Shown: positions 8,463 through 17,574 of the stretch, piece after piece
Position numbering within the stretch: position 1 is the first letter of the stretch
Layout of the letters: each line of letters opens with the position of its first letter
Source of the DNA: Thiothrix litoralis
GTDB taxonomy: Bacteria > Pseudomonadota > Gammaproteobacteria > Thiotrichales > Thiotrichaceae
Assembly (NCBI RefSeq): GCF_017901135.1
Contig: NZ_CP072801.1
Span: 1,860,001-1,924,000, forward strand
Direction of reading: 5' to 3'
DNA length: 64,000 nt
Notes under the pieces: model-generated
Database searches by the model: none
The model's input: the letters and a program-made list of their open reading frames with translations, nothing else
What the model was told of the DNA's origin: nothing
Made by a program: the position numbers and the translations under genes

Positions 8463-8950
8463 TTACCCCCCTGCTTCCTGCAACAGCGCCGCAATCAGCT
8501 CCTCCGACAACCACAACCCCGCTGCCTGCAATTGCCGAAAAGCGGGTTCTGCCTTGGGCAGCAATCCGCGCCGCTTCGCCAACACAATCACACCACATGT
8601 ACCTGTCATGGCAATATTGATGCTACGCGCACAACGGCGAGCAGCGGCATCATCCAGAATGGCACGGTCTGCTGCCAATTCACGGGCATGATGCATAACA
8701 GCCGATTCACCAGCCCCCAAATTCCAGCGTTGGATGTCCAGTGCAACGTCTACAGGGGGTAAGCGTTGCAACCAATCCAAGGTAGGAACAATACAGGCAG
8801 CGGCATCATCCTTGCCACCATTGACAACTTCTTGCCACACAGCGGTACATACACAGCTTCAAACAACTGCGGCAACAGAACGTGTAATTGGCTACGGCAC
8901 AAGGTAATCAGCGGTGATGCATTGATGACAACATGTTTAGTAGAGGTCAT
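8463..8950 (-). pseudogene. DUF3368 PIN-like toxin, frameshifted
   Basis: The first half reads from ATG 8950 as MTSTKHVVINASPLITLCRSQ (the PIN N-terminal Asp position is Asn here: NASPL). The second half reads in another frame from about 8840: WQEVVNGGKDDAA through LGAGESAVMHHA and ILDDAAARRCA. Restoring one G at about 8841-8846 (CCGCTG to CCGGCTG on the coding strand) would give a single reading frame with PAVWQEVV, the usual family sequence. Therefore a one-base deletion, or a sequencing error, separates the halves. The partner is the UPF0175 antitoxin just upstream, which it overlaps by 14 bases. Confidence 0.8.
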
Positions 8951-9191
8951 GCAATTCCTCACACACCTCATCCGCTGTTAATTGAAACGGGGAAACCTTC
9001 GCCAACGATAATGCAGTGATGAAATCGGCACGGCTGACTCCAGCGATTTCCGCCGCCTTTTCTTGCGACACACGCCGCACCTCATACCATTTAATAGCAG
9101 CAGCAAGACGCATTTCCTGCACAAAACCATCAGGGTCAAGGTGTAAAACGGGCAATACGGAGTCGGGTATTTGAATTGTGATCGCGGTCAT
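8937..9191 (-). CDS. UPF0175 family antitoxin-like protein, 84 aa
   Basis: Starts MTAITIQIPDSVLPVL and contains the family's helix-turn-helix-like block (VSQEKAAEIAGVSRADFITAL). UPF0175 genes are commonly paired with DUF3368 PIN toxins, as here. The end overlaps the toxin start, indicating one transcript and translational coupling. With the toxin broken, it may be a relic antitoxin. Confidence 0.85.
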   Translation of the reverse strand: MTAITIQIPDSVLPVLHLDPDGFVQEMRLAAAIKWYEVRRVSQEKAAEIAGVSRADFITALSLAKVSPFQLTADEVCEELHDLY

Positions 9192-9285
9192 GGGCGCGTT
9201 CCCTTAATGATTAGGTAGCCCTGACTATAAGCGCAAGCGGGGCAGGCATCAAGCCCACCCCGCACGGTATATTAGGAGAGGTCGC

Positions 9286-12200
9286 TTACGACCGACGCAA
9301 ATCCAACGTATACGGATAATCCGCATTCGTCTCTTCCAACGGTGGGCTCATCGGCTGCGGCTTTGCACCGTGCTCATAGAACGCCCGCGTCGCTTCTGAC
9401 AGAACCTTTGGCTCCAGCACATCCGGCGTATGCTGCTCACGGAAGCGCGAGAAACGCCGTCCTTCAGCTTCATACGCATTCACCGGGAATGATTCGGAGT
9501 TACGCCCGCCCGGATGCGACACATGGTAAGTGCAACCACCCACCGAACGCCCATTCCAGGTATCAATGATGTCGAACACCAGCGGCGCATGAATCCCAAT
9601 GGTCGGGTGCAACGCGGAAGGCGGCTGCCACGCACGGAAGCGCACCCCAGCCACATACTCGCCATGCACGCCGGTCGACTTCATCGGCACACGTCGCCCA
9701 TTGCAGGACACCACGTAGCGCGAATCGGTCAAACCATTGATCTTCACCTGCACCCGTTCCAGCGACGAATCCACAAACCGCGCGGTTCCCGCACTGCTCA
9801 TTTCCTCGCCCAGCACATTCCACGGCTCCAGCGCGGCACGCAATTCCAGCCCAATGCCGCAATGTTGCACACGCCCATACACCGGGAAACGGAACTCGTG
9901 GAACGGCGCAAGCCATTCCAACTGGAACGGATACCCGGCGGCCTTCAGGTCTTCGCACACATCCTTCATGTCTTCCCACACATAATGCGGCAGCATGAAA
10001 CGGTCGTGCAACTCAGTGCCCCAACGCACCAAACGATGCGCATACGGCTTGTTCCAGAAACGCACCATCAAGGTACGGATCAGCAACATCTGCACCAGTG
10101 ACATCCGCGCATGAGGCGGCATTTCAAAGCCACGGAATTCCAACAAACCTTGACGCCCGGTGTAAGAATCCGGCGAATACAGCTTATCAATACAGAATTC
10201 AGCGCGGTGCGTATTGCCAGTAATGTCGATCAGCAAATTGCGCAACAAGCGGTCAACCAACCACGGCTGGTCATTATGCCCTTGCGGCATTTGCTGGAAA
10301 GCGATTTCCAGCTCATACAAGCTTTCATCCCGCGCCTCATCCACCCGTGGCGCTTGGCTAGTCGCGCCAATGAACATGCCGGAGAACAGGTAGGACAAGC
10401 CCGGATGGTGCTGCCAGAACGTCAAGATACTGCGCAAGACATCCGGCTGGCGCAGGAACGGGCTGTCGCTCGGCGTAGCCGCACCCAGCGTGACGTGATT
10501 GCCGCCGCCCGTGCCCGTATGCCGTCCATCCAGCATGAACTTTTCCGCCCCCAAGCGTGACAAGCGGGCTTCTTCGTACAGCAATTCGGTGTTCGCCACC
10601 AACTCATTCCAGCTACCTGCCGGGTGAATATTCACCTCGATAACACCCGGATCAGGCGTAACCTTGAACGATTTCAAACGCGGATCAGACGGCGGCTCGT
10701 AGCCTTCCAGCAAAATCGGCATTTTCAGTTCCGCAGCGGTCTTTTCCAGCACCGACAGCAAATCCAGATAATGCTCAAGGTAGTGCAGCGGCGGCAGGAA
10801 CACATACAAGCGCCCTTCCCGTGCTTCGATACACAAGGTAGTACGCGGTACTTCGCGCCATTCCTTGACCATTTGCTTGCTGGCATCGGCGTGCTGCAAC
10901 GTCGGCTCAGGCGGCGCAATCAGGGCGCTGTAACGCCACTCGACTTCCCCGTGGTAATCCTGTAACGGCGGGCGATCTTCAAACGGGCAAGGTTGCGATT
11001 CGACTTCGCGCTCGTCTTCGGCTGTCCACGGCAAGCTGTCCAGCGGCAGGCGGAAGCCCATCGGTGAATTGCCGGGAATCAGGTACATTTCTTCGCGACG
11101 GAATTCCCATTTGGCACTCGCCCAGCTCTTGTCGGCATCATCCCAACGCAGCGGCAGCGCGAAACCCGATGGTGTATCCAAACCTTGCTGCAAGGCCATG
11201 ACCAAATCATTACGGTGCTTGCTATCCCGCAGGTTCAGGGTCAACCAATCCACATTCGCAGGCTGGCTGGCTTCTTTCCACAGGTAGTACAAACGGTCTT
11301 CGTAACCCGGCACCAAATACTTATTGTCCAGCCCCAGATTGCTGCAAACAACATCCGCAAAGCGCTTGGCAGCTTTGTCATCAAAACCATAATCCTTCTG
11401 GTCATCGGCAATCAGGCTTTGGTCGTTCCACACCGGCAAACCATCGGGTCGCCAGTAGCAACCCAGCGCCCAACGCGGGAACGGTTCGCCCGGATACCAC
11501 TTGCCCTGCCCGAATTGCAGCGCACTGCCCGGCGCAAATGCCTTTTGCATCCGCCGCAGTAAGACACCGGCACGCTCGCGCTTGTGCTCGCCCAACGCGC
11601 CGGTATTCCACTCCACGCCATCCATATCGTCGATGGACACGAACGTCGGCTCGCCGCCCATAGTCAGACGTACATCGCTGGATACCAAATCCGCTTCGAC
11701 CTGATTACCCAATGCCAGCACATCTGCCCATTGCTCGTCGGAATACGGCTTGGTGACACGCGGATCTTCGAGGATACGGCGCACGGTATTGCTGTAATCG
11801 AACTCAACTTCACATTTGTCAGTAGCACCATCAATCGGTGCAGCACTGCCCGGCGACGGCGTACACGCCAACGGGATATGCCCTTCGCCTGCAAACAAAC
11901 CGGAAGTCGGGTCAAGCCCTACCCAGCCAGCGCCCGGCAGATAAACTTCTGTCCACGCGTGCAAGTCGGTGAAATCGGCTTCAGGACCACTCGGACCATC
12001 CAGCGCTTTCTGGTCAGCCGTCAATTGCACCAAATAACCAGACACAAACCGCGCCGCCAGACCCAGATGCCGCAGGATTTGCACCAGCAACCACGCCGTA
12101 TCACGGCAAGAACCGCGCTTGATTTCCAGCGTTTCCTCACAGGTCTGGACACCCGGTTCCATGCGAATATTGTAGCCGATGTGCTGCTGCAAGCGGCTAT

Positions 12201-12645
12201 TAAGCGCGACGAGGAACAACACGGTGTTCGGCTGCTTCAGGTCAACGCCTTTCAGCCATTCCTTCAGCAACGCACCGTCTTCGGTCACTTCCAGATACGG
12301 AACCAGCTCTTTTTGCAAGGCCTTGTCGTACTTGAACGGGTACTTCATGGCGTAGTCTTCCACGAAGAAGTCGAAGGGGTCGATCGTGACCATATCGGCC
12401 ACCACATCGACTTCCACGCTGAACTCCATGGTTTTTTCCGGGAACACCAAGCGTGCCAGCCAGTTGCCGAACGGGTCTTGCTGCCAGTTAATGTAATGAT
12501 TTTCCGGCGTGATCTTCAGAGAATACGCCAGAATCGGGGTGCGCGAATGGGCTGCCGGGCGCAAACGCACCACATGTGGCGACAGCTTTACCGGACGATC
12601 AAATTTATAGCCAGTGTAATGGTTTAAAGCGACGTGAATACTCAT
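9286..12645 (-). CDS. Transglutaminase-like / DUF2126 protein, 1119 aa
   Basis: The N-terminal part has the bacterial transglutaminase N domain (about 1-90), then a transglutaminase core with a complete triad: C180 (RGSCRDTAW), H229 (DLHAWTEV) and D245 (GLDPT). The remaining 800 residues are DUF2126, with conserved blocks such as TMGGEPTFVSIDD and GTGGGNHVTLGG-like sequence (GTGGGNHVTLGAA). This is the largest member of a conserved three-gene set with an alpha-E protein and a circularly permuted ATP-grasp enzyme. Comparative genomics has proposed that such sets make or modify a peptide; the product is unknown. The start ATG at 12645 is 9 bases from the preceding gene's stop. Probably cytoplasmic: no signal peptide. 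Confidence 0.92.
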   Translation of the reverse strand: MSIHVALNHYTGYKFDRPVKLSPHVVRLRPAAHSRTPILAYSLKITPENHYINWQQDPFGNWLARLVFPEKTMEFSVEVDVVADMVTIDPFDFFVEDYAMKYPFKYDKALQKELVPYLEVTEDGALLKEWLKGVDLKQPNTVLFLVALNSRLQQHIGYNIRMEPGVQTCEETLEIKRGSCRDTAWLLVQILRHLGLAARFVSGYLVQLTADQKALDGPSGPEADFTDLHAWTEVYLPGAGWVGLDPTSGLFAGEGHIPLACTPSPGSAAPIDGATDKCEVEFDYSNTVRRILEDPRVTKPYSDEQWADVLALGNQVEADLVSSDVRLTMGGEPTFVSIDDMDGVEWNTGALGEHKRERAGVLLRRMQKAFAPGSALQFGQGKWYPGEPFPRWALGCYWRPDGLPVWNDQSLIADDQKDYGFDDKAAKRFADVVCSNLGLDNKYLVPGYEDRLYYLWKEASQPANVDWLTLNLRDSKHRNDLVMALQQGLDTPSGFALPLRWDDADKSWASAKWEFRREEMYLIPGNSPMGFRLPLDSLPWTAEDEREVESQPCPFEDRPPLQDYHGEVEWRYSALIAPPEPTLQHADASKQMVKEWREVPRTTLCIEAREGRLYVFLPPLHYLEHYLDLLSVLEKTAAELKMPILLEGYEPPSDPRLKSFKVTPDPGVIEVNIHPAGSWNELVANTELLYEEARLSRLGAEKFMLDGRHTGTGGGNHVTLGAATPSDSPFLRQPDVLRSILTFWQHHPGLSYLFSGMFIGATSQAPRVDEARDESLYELEIAFQQMPQGHNDQPWLVDRLLRNLLIDITGNTHRAEFCIDKLYSPDSYTGRQGLLEFRGFEMPPHARMSLVQMLLIRTLMVRFWNKPYAHRLVRWGTELHDRFMLPHYVWEDMKDVCEDLKAAGYPFQLEWLAPFHEFRFPVYGRVQHCGIGLELRAALEPWNVLGEEMSSAGTARFVDSSLERVQVKINGLTDSRYVVSCNGRRVPMKSTGVHGEYVAGVRFRAWQPPSALHPTIGIHAPLVFDIIDTWNGRSVGGCTYHVSHPGGRNSESFPVNAYEAEGRRFSRFREQHTPDVLEPKVLSEATRAFYEHGAKPQPMSPPLEETNADYPYTLDLRRS

Positions 12646-12654
12646 GTAAAGCCC

Positions 12655-13626
12655 TTATCCTTGTACTTGTAATTGCTGTTGTTCATCCCGATCAGGATAG
12701 AACCATGTGGTGGCAATGTCTGCATGTAACATACCCAGCTCACTTTGCAAGTGATCCATCAAGGTATGTACCTGCCCTTCTGGTAGCAGACTGGGAATAT
12801 CCTGTTCCTCTAGGTACTCAATCAGGCGTTGCTGCATAACCAGCGGCATTTCAGGCTCAGGCAATTGGTTGAGATAATGCCCGGTCGCCTTGATGGTGTA
12901 ATACAGGGAACGCGGAAAGTCCCCGTCCATCATCAGGAAAGGCAACACATCGCTACCCTTGACCCGTGAACGCACCCGTTGCTGATACATCTGCCGCGCA
13001 CTCAGGGCTTGCAGCAGGTTAGTCCAGAGGATGCCTTCGTATTTGCGCAAGTTGTTGCTGCGGCTTTTCGATAGCAGCAAAGAACCCATTTCTAGAATAC
13101 GGCTGGTCATGTCCGCCCGTTCCAAATACTTGCCCACCTGCATGAAGCGGTAAGTATTGTCGCGGCTCATGTGACCGTCGATGATCCCCCGGATAGTCTG
13201 GCACTGCTTGAGCAAAGTGCGCAGCAGGTTTTGCCGGGAATGGCGGCTGCTAATGGAAGACAGCGAATTATTCATAATAATGTGGGTCTGGTTAACCTGT
13301 TCCCACGTTGCATCCGGCAATAAATCCAGTGAAGTACGCACATTTTCACGCACACTCAGGAACAAACTGGCCAAAGAGCCGGGGTTCCTCTTATCAGCGA
13401 TCAGGAAGCGCATGATATTTTCTTCGCTAGCCTCCTTGCCGTAGTGCTCACGGAACAACTCATCTGCGTTGAACAGCTTGATCAACGTATACCAGTTAAT
13501 TTCCATATCACCCGGCAAATCCATCAAGAGCGAGGTGTGAACATTCAACAGGCGGGCAACATTTTCAGTCCGTTCCAGATAGCGAGACATCCAGTAAACC
13601 CTTTCCGCAACACGTGATAGCATCAT
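12655..13626 (-). CDS. Alpha-E domain protein, 323 aa
   Basis: All-helical alpha-E family. It begins MMLSRVAERVYWMSRYLERTENVARLL, the near-invariant family opening, with later blocks such as YTIKATGHYLNQLP. No catalytic residues are known. It always travels with the ATP-grasp gene, and its start overlaps that gene's stop by 4 bases (13623-13626). The two products probably work together or bind each other. Confidence 0.92.
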   Translation of the reverse strand: MMLSRVAERVYWMSRYLERTENVARLLNVHTSLLMDLPGDMEINWYTLIKLFNADELFREHYGKEASEENIMRFLIADKRNPGSLASLFLSVRENVRTSLDLLPDATWEQVNQTHIIMNNSLSSISSRHSRQNLLRTLLKQCQTIRGIIDGHMSRDNTYRFMQVGKYLERADMTSRILEMGSLLLSKSRSNNLRKYEGILWTNLLQALSARQMYQQRVRSRVKGSDVLPFLMMDGDFPRSLYYTIKATGHYLNQLPEPEMPLVMQQRLIEYLEEQDIPSLLPEGQVHTLMDHLQSELGMLHADIATTWFYPDRDEQQQLQVQG

Positions 13627-15149
13627 ACCTCATCCTCCTGCCCGTCAGTCTCTGGGGTCTTTTCATCATCCACAATCCACGTATCCTTGCTCCCCCCACC
13701 TTGTGAAGAGTTCACCACCAGTGAGCCTTTCACTAGGGCTACACGGGTAAGGCCACCGGGTGTCACGTAAATATCCGAACCGCTCAGAATAAACGGACGC
13801 AAATCCAGATGACGTGGCTCAATCGCCCCATCCTCCGTACACGTCGGCGTCACCGACAGATTCAAGGTCGGCTGGGCAATGTAGTTATTGGGGTTTTCCT
13901 GAATCAGTTTACGGAATTCTTCCACTTGTGCAGCCGTAGAATGCGGGCCAACCAGCATCCCGTAACCACCAGACTCATTCGCTGGCTTCACTACTAATTC
14001 CGCCAGATGTTCCAGCACGTATTCGCGCTCTTCCGGGCGACGACACACCCAAGTCGGCACATTCGGCAAGGAAGGTTCTTCATTGAGGTAATAACGGATC
14101 AAGTCAGGCACATAAGCGTAAATGACTTTATCATCCGCCACCCCACAGCCGGGGGCATTGGCAATGGCGACTTTGCCCGCTTTCCAGGAGCGCATAATTC
14201 CAGGAACACCGAGGATGGAATCTTCTCGGAATACTTCAGGGTCAATGAACTCGTCGTCGATACGGCGGTAAATCACATCTACCCGCTCCAAGCCCTGAAT
14301 GGTTTTCATGTAGACGTAATCGTCTTTGCCTACCATCAAGTCGGCACCTTCAAGCAATACTAACCCGGCTTGTTGCGCTAAGAATGCGTGCTCAAAGTAA
14401 GCTGAGTTGTAAATACCCGGCGTCATCAGCGCGATGGTTGGGCGCTCCAATTCAGGGCGCAACGAGGCCAGCATTTCATACAAGTGGGAAGGGTAATCGC
14501 GCACCGGGCGAATCGGTAATTTGTTGAATATTTCCGGCAGCACCCTTTTGGTGATATTCCGGTTTTCCAGCATGTAAGCCACACCAGAAGGTACGCGCAG
14601 ATTGTCTTCCAGCACATACATCACGCCATCGCTATGCCGTACCAGATCGGAACCGCAAATATTCGCCCAGACACCGTGAGGGGGCGTAATACCGACACAC
14701 GCTTCACGATAACCTTTCGACTGCATCACAACGTCTGCGGGAATTACGCCATCCTTAATGGCCTTACCGCCGTTATACACGTCTTGAATGAACATATTCA
14801 GTGCACGGATACGCTGCTTAAGCCCCATTTCGGTGCGATCCCATTCATTGCCGGGAATCACACGCGGAATCACATCAAACGGCCAAGCGCGGTCAATATT
14901 GCCCGCGTCGCTATAAACCGTGAAGCTAATACCCATTTCGCGGATAACAGCTTCGGACTCATCCACACAACGCTTAAATCCGGTAGCAGAGAAATTACGC
15001 AGATATTCAACAAGCTTGTAACTGGATTGGCGCGGCTGATGCTTGGCTGCAATCAGCTCATCGTAGAAGGGTTGGGGGTCGTAGGCATTCCATTTTTCTT
15101 TCATATATTGTCCATGAGGTAATGGCTTAGAATAAATTAACCCATTCAA
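13623..15149 (-). CDS. Circularly permuted ATP-grasp type 2 protein, 508 aa
   Basis: Belongs to the DUF404/DUF407 group of circularly permuted ATP-grasp enzymes. Recognisable blocks are CVGITPPHGVWANICGSDLVR, VYRR-like IYRRIDDEFIDPEVF, and the nucleotide-binding stretch VVKPANESGGYGMLVG. ATP-grasp enzymes form amide bonds by way of acyl phosphates, so a peptide-ligase role is likely. It is the first gene of the three-gene set. The region to 15230 upstream is AT-rich and probably holds the promoter. The ATG at 15149 follows no strong Shine-Dalgarno; an internal ATG at 15101 (MKEKWNAYDPQPFYDEL) is the more usual family start. Confidence 0.9.
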   Translation of the reverse strand: MNGLIYSKPLPHGQYMKEKWNAYDPQPFYDELIAAKHQPRQSSYKLVEYLRNFSATGFKRCVDESEAVIREMGISFTVYSDAGNIDRAWPFDVIPRVIPGNEWDRTEMGLKQRIRALNMFIQDVYNGGKAIKDGVIPADVVMQSKGYREACVGITPPHGVWANICGSDLVRHSDGVMYVLEDNLRVPSGVAYMLENRNITKRVLPEIFNKLPIRPVRDYPSHLYEMLASLRPELERPTIALMTPGIYNSAYFEHAFLAQQAGLVLLEGADLMVGKDDYVYMKTIQGLERVDVIYRRIDDEFIDPEVFREDSILGVPGIMRSWKAGKVAIANAPGCGVADDKVIYAYVPDLIRYYLNEEPSLPNVPTWVCRRPEEREYVLEHLAELVVKPANESGGYGMLVGPHSTAAQVEEFRKLIQENPNNYIAQPTLNLSVTPTCTEDGAIEPRHLDLRPFILSGSDIYVTPGGLTRVALVKGSLVVNSSQGGGSKDTWIVDDEKTPETDGQEDEV

Positions 15150-15302
15150 CAGGTTACTTACTAAGTTGTAGCCTGCAAGATATATGCCTATTGCATGAGA
15201 AAACGTTCGATTATTTTTATTAGGTGAGCATATTATAACAGAAAAAATCGAATAACGGGGGAAAGCCCTCTCCAGCGCCGGAGAGAGCCTCGCCGAAATG
15301 GC

Positions 15303-15926
15303 TTATTCGACCACAGAAACCTTGTTCATCATGATTGGCTGCACAGGCACATCGCCATGTGGGCCAACGTTGCCTGTTTTCACTTTAACAATGTCGTCAA
15401 CCACATCCATACCTTCAACCACTTTACCGAAAACGGCATAGCCCCAGCCTTGTGGTGTTTCGGAACGGAAGTTCAGGAAATCGTTATTGCTAACATTGAT
15501 AAAGAACTGTGAAGAAGCCGAATGCGGGTCATTAGTACGTGCCATGGCTAACGTACCACGGTCGTTTTTCAAACCGTTGTTGGCTTCGTTTTTCACAGGT
15601 GGGCGCTTGTCCGCTTTTTCTTGCATGGTTTCCAGCATACCGCCGCCTTGCACCATGAAGCCGGGAATGACGCGGTGGAAAATAGTGCCGTTGTAAAAAC
15701 CTTCGTTGACATAAGCCAGAATGTTTTCAACCGTTTTGGGTGCGGCTTTCGCATCCAATTCGATTTTGATATTGCCTTTGGTGGTCTCGATCAGAATAGT
15801 GGACATTTTATCTCCAGATGTAGCTTGATCAGCGGGCTTCTCGGCAGCATTCTCATCGGCTGCAAAACCGACAGAAGCTGTAAGCGCCAGCATCATTGCA
15901 AAAAAAATGGTAAAAAGATGTTTCAT
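15303..15926 (-). CDS. Cyclophilin-type peptidyl-prolyl isomerase, secreted, 207 aa
   Basis: An N-terminal signal peptide ([22 protein letters not shown]) is followed by a Glu/Ala/Lys linker and a cyclophilin domain beginning [17 protein letters not shown]. Active-site blocks [30 protein letters not shown] and [16 protein letters not shown] are complete. It is a PpiA-like foldase of the periplasm. It stands alone; the next gene upstream, queF, is 78 bases away with its own reading. Confidence 0.93.
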   Translation of the reverse strand: MKHLFTIFFAMMLALTASVGFAADENAAEKPADQATSGDKMSTILIETTKGNIKIELDAKAAPKTVENILAYVNEGFYNGTIFHRVIPGFMVQGGGMLETMQEKADKRPPVKNEANNGLKNDRGTLAMARTNDPHSASSQFFINVSNNDFLNFRSETPQGWGYAVFGKVVEGMDVVDDIVKVKTGNVGPHGDVPVQPIMMNKVSVVE

Positions 15927-16004
15927 CGTATGGTTGCCCTGTATTTGTTAGTGTTCAGACGGTGCGCATAATACCGCGCACCCTCTGTTTTTCCAAATAA
16001 ACAA

Positions 16005-16394
16005 TTACGGTAATTCAACCTTGAGCGCTGGCTGCCAACCTGCTTTACGGTGTTCGACGATAACAGTGGTGTAGACCCCGCCGCGCACATTCCACACCCC
16101 AGTCAGGCGCATAAAACGCGGGTCGGTTGCTGCCACCAGATCTTCCAAAATCTTGTTGGTCACGGCTTCGTGGAAAGCCCCCTCTTCGCGGTAGCTCCAC
16201 ATATAAAGCTTGAGGGATTTCAACTCCACACACTTCTCATCCGCCACGTATTCAATTTTGAACTGGGCGAAATCCGGCTGCCCGGTTTTAGGGCAGATGC
16301 AGGTGAATTCCGGCAAGTCGATGCGGATGGTGTAATCACGCTGCGGATTAGGGTTTGGGAAGGTTTCAAGTTCCTTGCTGGGGCGTGTGGACAT
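16005..16394 (-). CDS. queF: NADPH-dependent 7-cyano-7-deazaguanine reductase QueF (short form)
   Basis: Reduces preQ0 to preQ1 in queuosine tRNA-modification synthesis. The catalytic Cys is in [13 protein letters not shown]; the family signature is [15 protein letters not shown]; the FHEAVTNKI block carries conserved His and Glu. About 129 residues: the unimodular form, not the 280-residue E. coli form. ATG 16394 is chosen because CAGGAG lies six bases upstream; an ATG at 16415 gives seven more residues without a ribosome site. Confidence 0.95.
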   Translation of the reverse strand: MSTRPSKELETFPNPNPQRDYTIRIDLPEFTCICPKTGQPDFAQFKIEYVADEKCVELKSLKLYMWSYREEGAFHEAVTNKILEDLVAATDPRFMRLTGVWNVRGGVYTTVIVEHRKAGWQPALKVELP

Positions 16395-16573
16395 GGTTGC
16401 TCCTGTATTACCCAATAAACAGTTGGGCGGATGTTAAAAAAACGTAGGTTTATACTACGACATACCGTTTGTCCAGAATCCTTTTTGTCGCCTCGCACTG
16501 GCATCCTATCAAGAGGCTGTTACAATAGCCCCGCCTTGCAGGTAGCAGCGGCTTCATCAACCGGAGACAGGCA

Positions 16574-17527
16574 ATGTTACGATTTTTCGGCTTTGCAGAT
16601 GGCAGGCTGCTCGAACACAAACTGAGTGCTGACCTGCTGGACTACGCCACTTCCCATACCGGCTGGATTGACGCTCAGGATACGTCTGACGAAGAGCGCG
16701 ACCGCCTCGAAATCTTGCTGCATACCGAATTGCCAGAATCGGATGATGTCGAGGAAATCGAATCTTCTGCCCGCTATTTCATTGATAGCAGCGGCATCCA
16801 CGTGCATTCCCTGTTTGTGACCCAAAGCGAAGGGCGCATGGATACCACCACCGTAGCCTTCATTCTCCAACCAGATCGACTCATTACCGTGCGCGAACAG
16901 GAACTGGCAGATTTCCGCTTATTGAGAATGCGGGCGCGGCGTGGGCAAGTCGAAGTACGCAGCCCCCGGCATTTGCTGCTGACCATGTTTGAGCAAAAAG
17001 TCGAAAACCTTGCGGATACCATCGAAGACTTACACCATGAGCTAGAAATCACCAGTCACAAAGTTCTCGAAGAAACCGATACCGATCTGGAAAGCGCCAT
17101 CGACGACCTTGCCGCACTGGAAGACAGCAACGGTAAAGTGCGTCTGTGCTTGATGGATACCCAGCGCTCCATCTCCTTCCTGCAACGCCACCTGCGCGAT
17201 ACTCAGGCAGCTCAGGAAATTATCCCGGAAATCATCCGCGACATTGAAACCCTGATGTCACACACCACCTTCCTGTTCGACAAAATCAACTTCTTGATGG
17301 GCACTACCCAAGGCTTCATCAATATCGAGCAAAACAAAATTATCAAAATGTTTTCGATTGCTGCCGTGGTATTCCTGCCGCCGACATTGGTGGCCAGTTT
17401 GTACGGAATGAACTTCCGGGTGATGCCGGAGCTGGATTGGGTCTTTGGCTACCCGATGGCGATTGGTTTAATGATTTTGGCGGGAGTCATGCCCTACTGG
17501 TATTTCAAACGTAAGGGCTGGATCTAG
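16574..17527 (+). CDS. corA: CorA-family divalent cation transporter, 317 aa
   Basis: A large cytoplasmic N-terminal funnel (1-255) with long helices is followed by two C-terminal membrane helices. The first ends in the signature YGMNF (GMN selectivity motif, SLYGMNFRVMPELDW) and the second is followed by a short basic tail (WYFKRKGWI). It forms a Mg2+/Co2+/Ni2+ channel as a pentamer. Start ATG has GGAGACAGG upstream. Family subgroup cannot be told from the sequence alone. Confidence 0.93.
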   Translation: MLRFFGFADGRLLEHKLSADLLDYATSHTGWIDAQDTSDEERDRLEILLHTELPESDDVEEIESSARYFIDSSGIHVHSLFVTQSEGRMDTTTVAFILQPDRLITVREQELADFRLLRMRARRGQVEVRSPRHLLLTMFEQKVENLADTIEDLHHELEITSHKVLEETDTDLESAIDDLAALEDSNGKVRLCLMDTQRSISFLQRHLRDTQAAQEIIPEIIRDIETLMSHTTFLFDKINFLMGTTQGFINIEQNKIIKMFSIAAVVFLPPTLVASLYGMNFRVMPELDWVFGYPMAIGLMILAGVMPYWYFKRKGWI

Positions 17528-17574
17528 GGGACAGAAGGCGAAGAGGGCGCACACGGAGGGCGCCCCTACGGTTC

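Noticed and set aside
11584-12627. A 347-codon open frame antisense to the DUF2126 gene
   Set aside because: Antisense of a strongly conserved coding gene with GC-rich third positions; no ribosome site and His/Gln/Arg-rich noise.
17527-17574. Terminator or repeat between corA and mltB (GGGCGC-rich sequence)
   Set aside because: A weak imperfect stem without a T run; could be a dispersed repeat, but only one copy was seen here.
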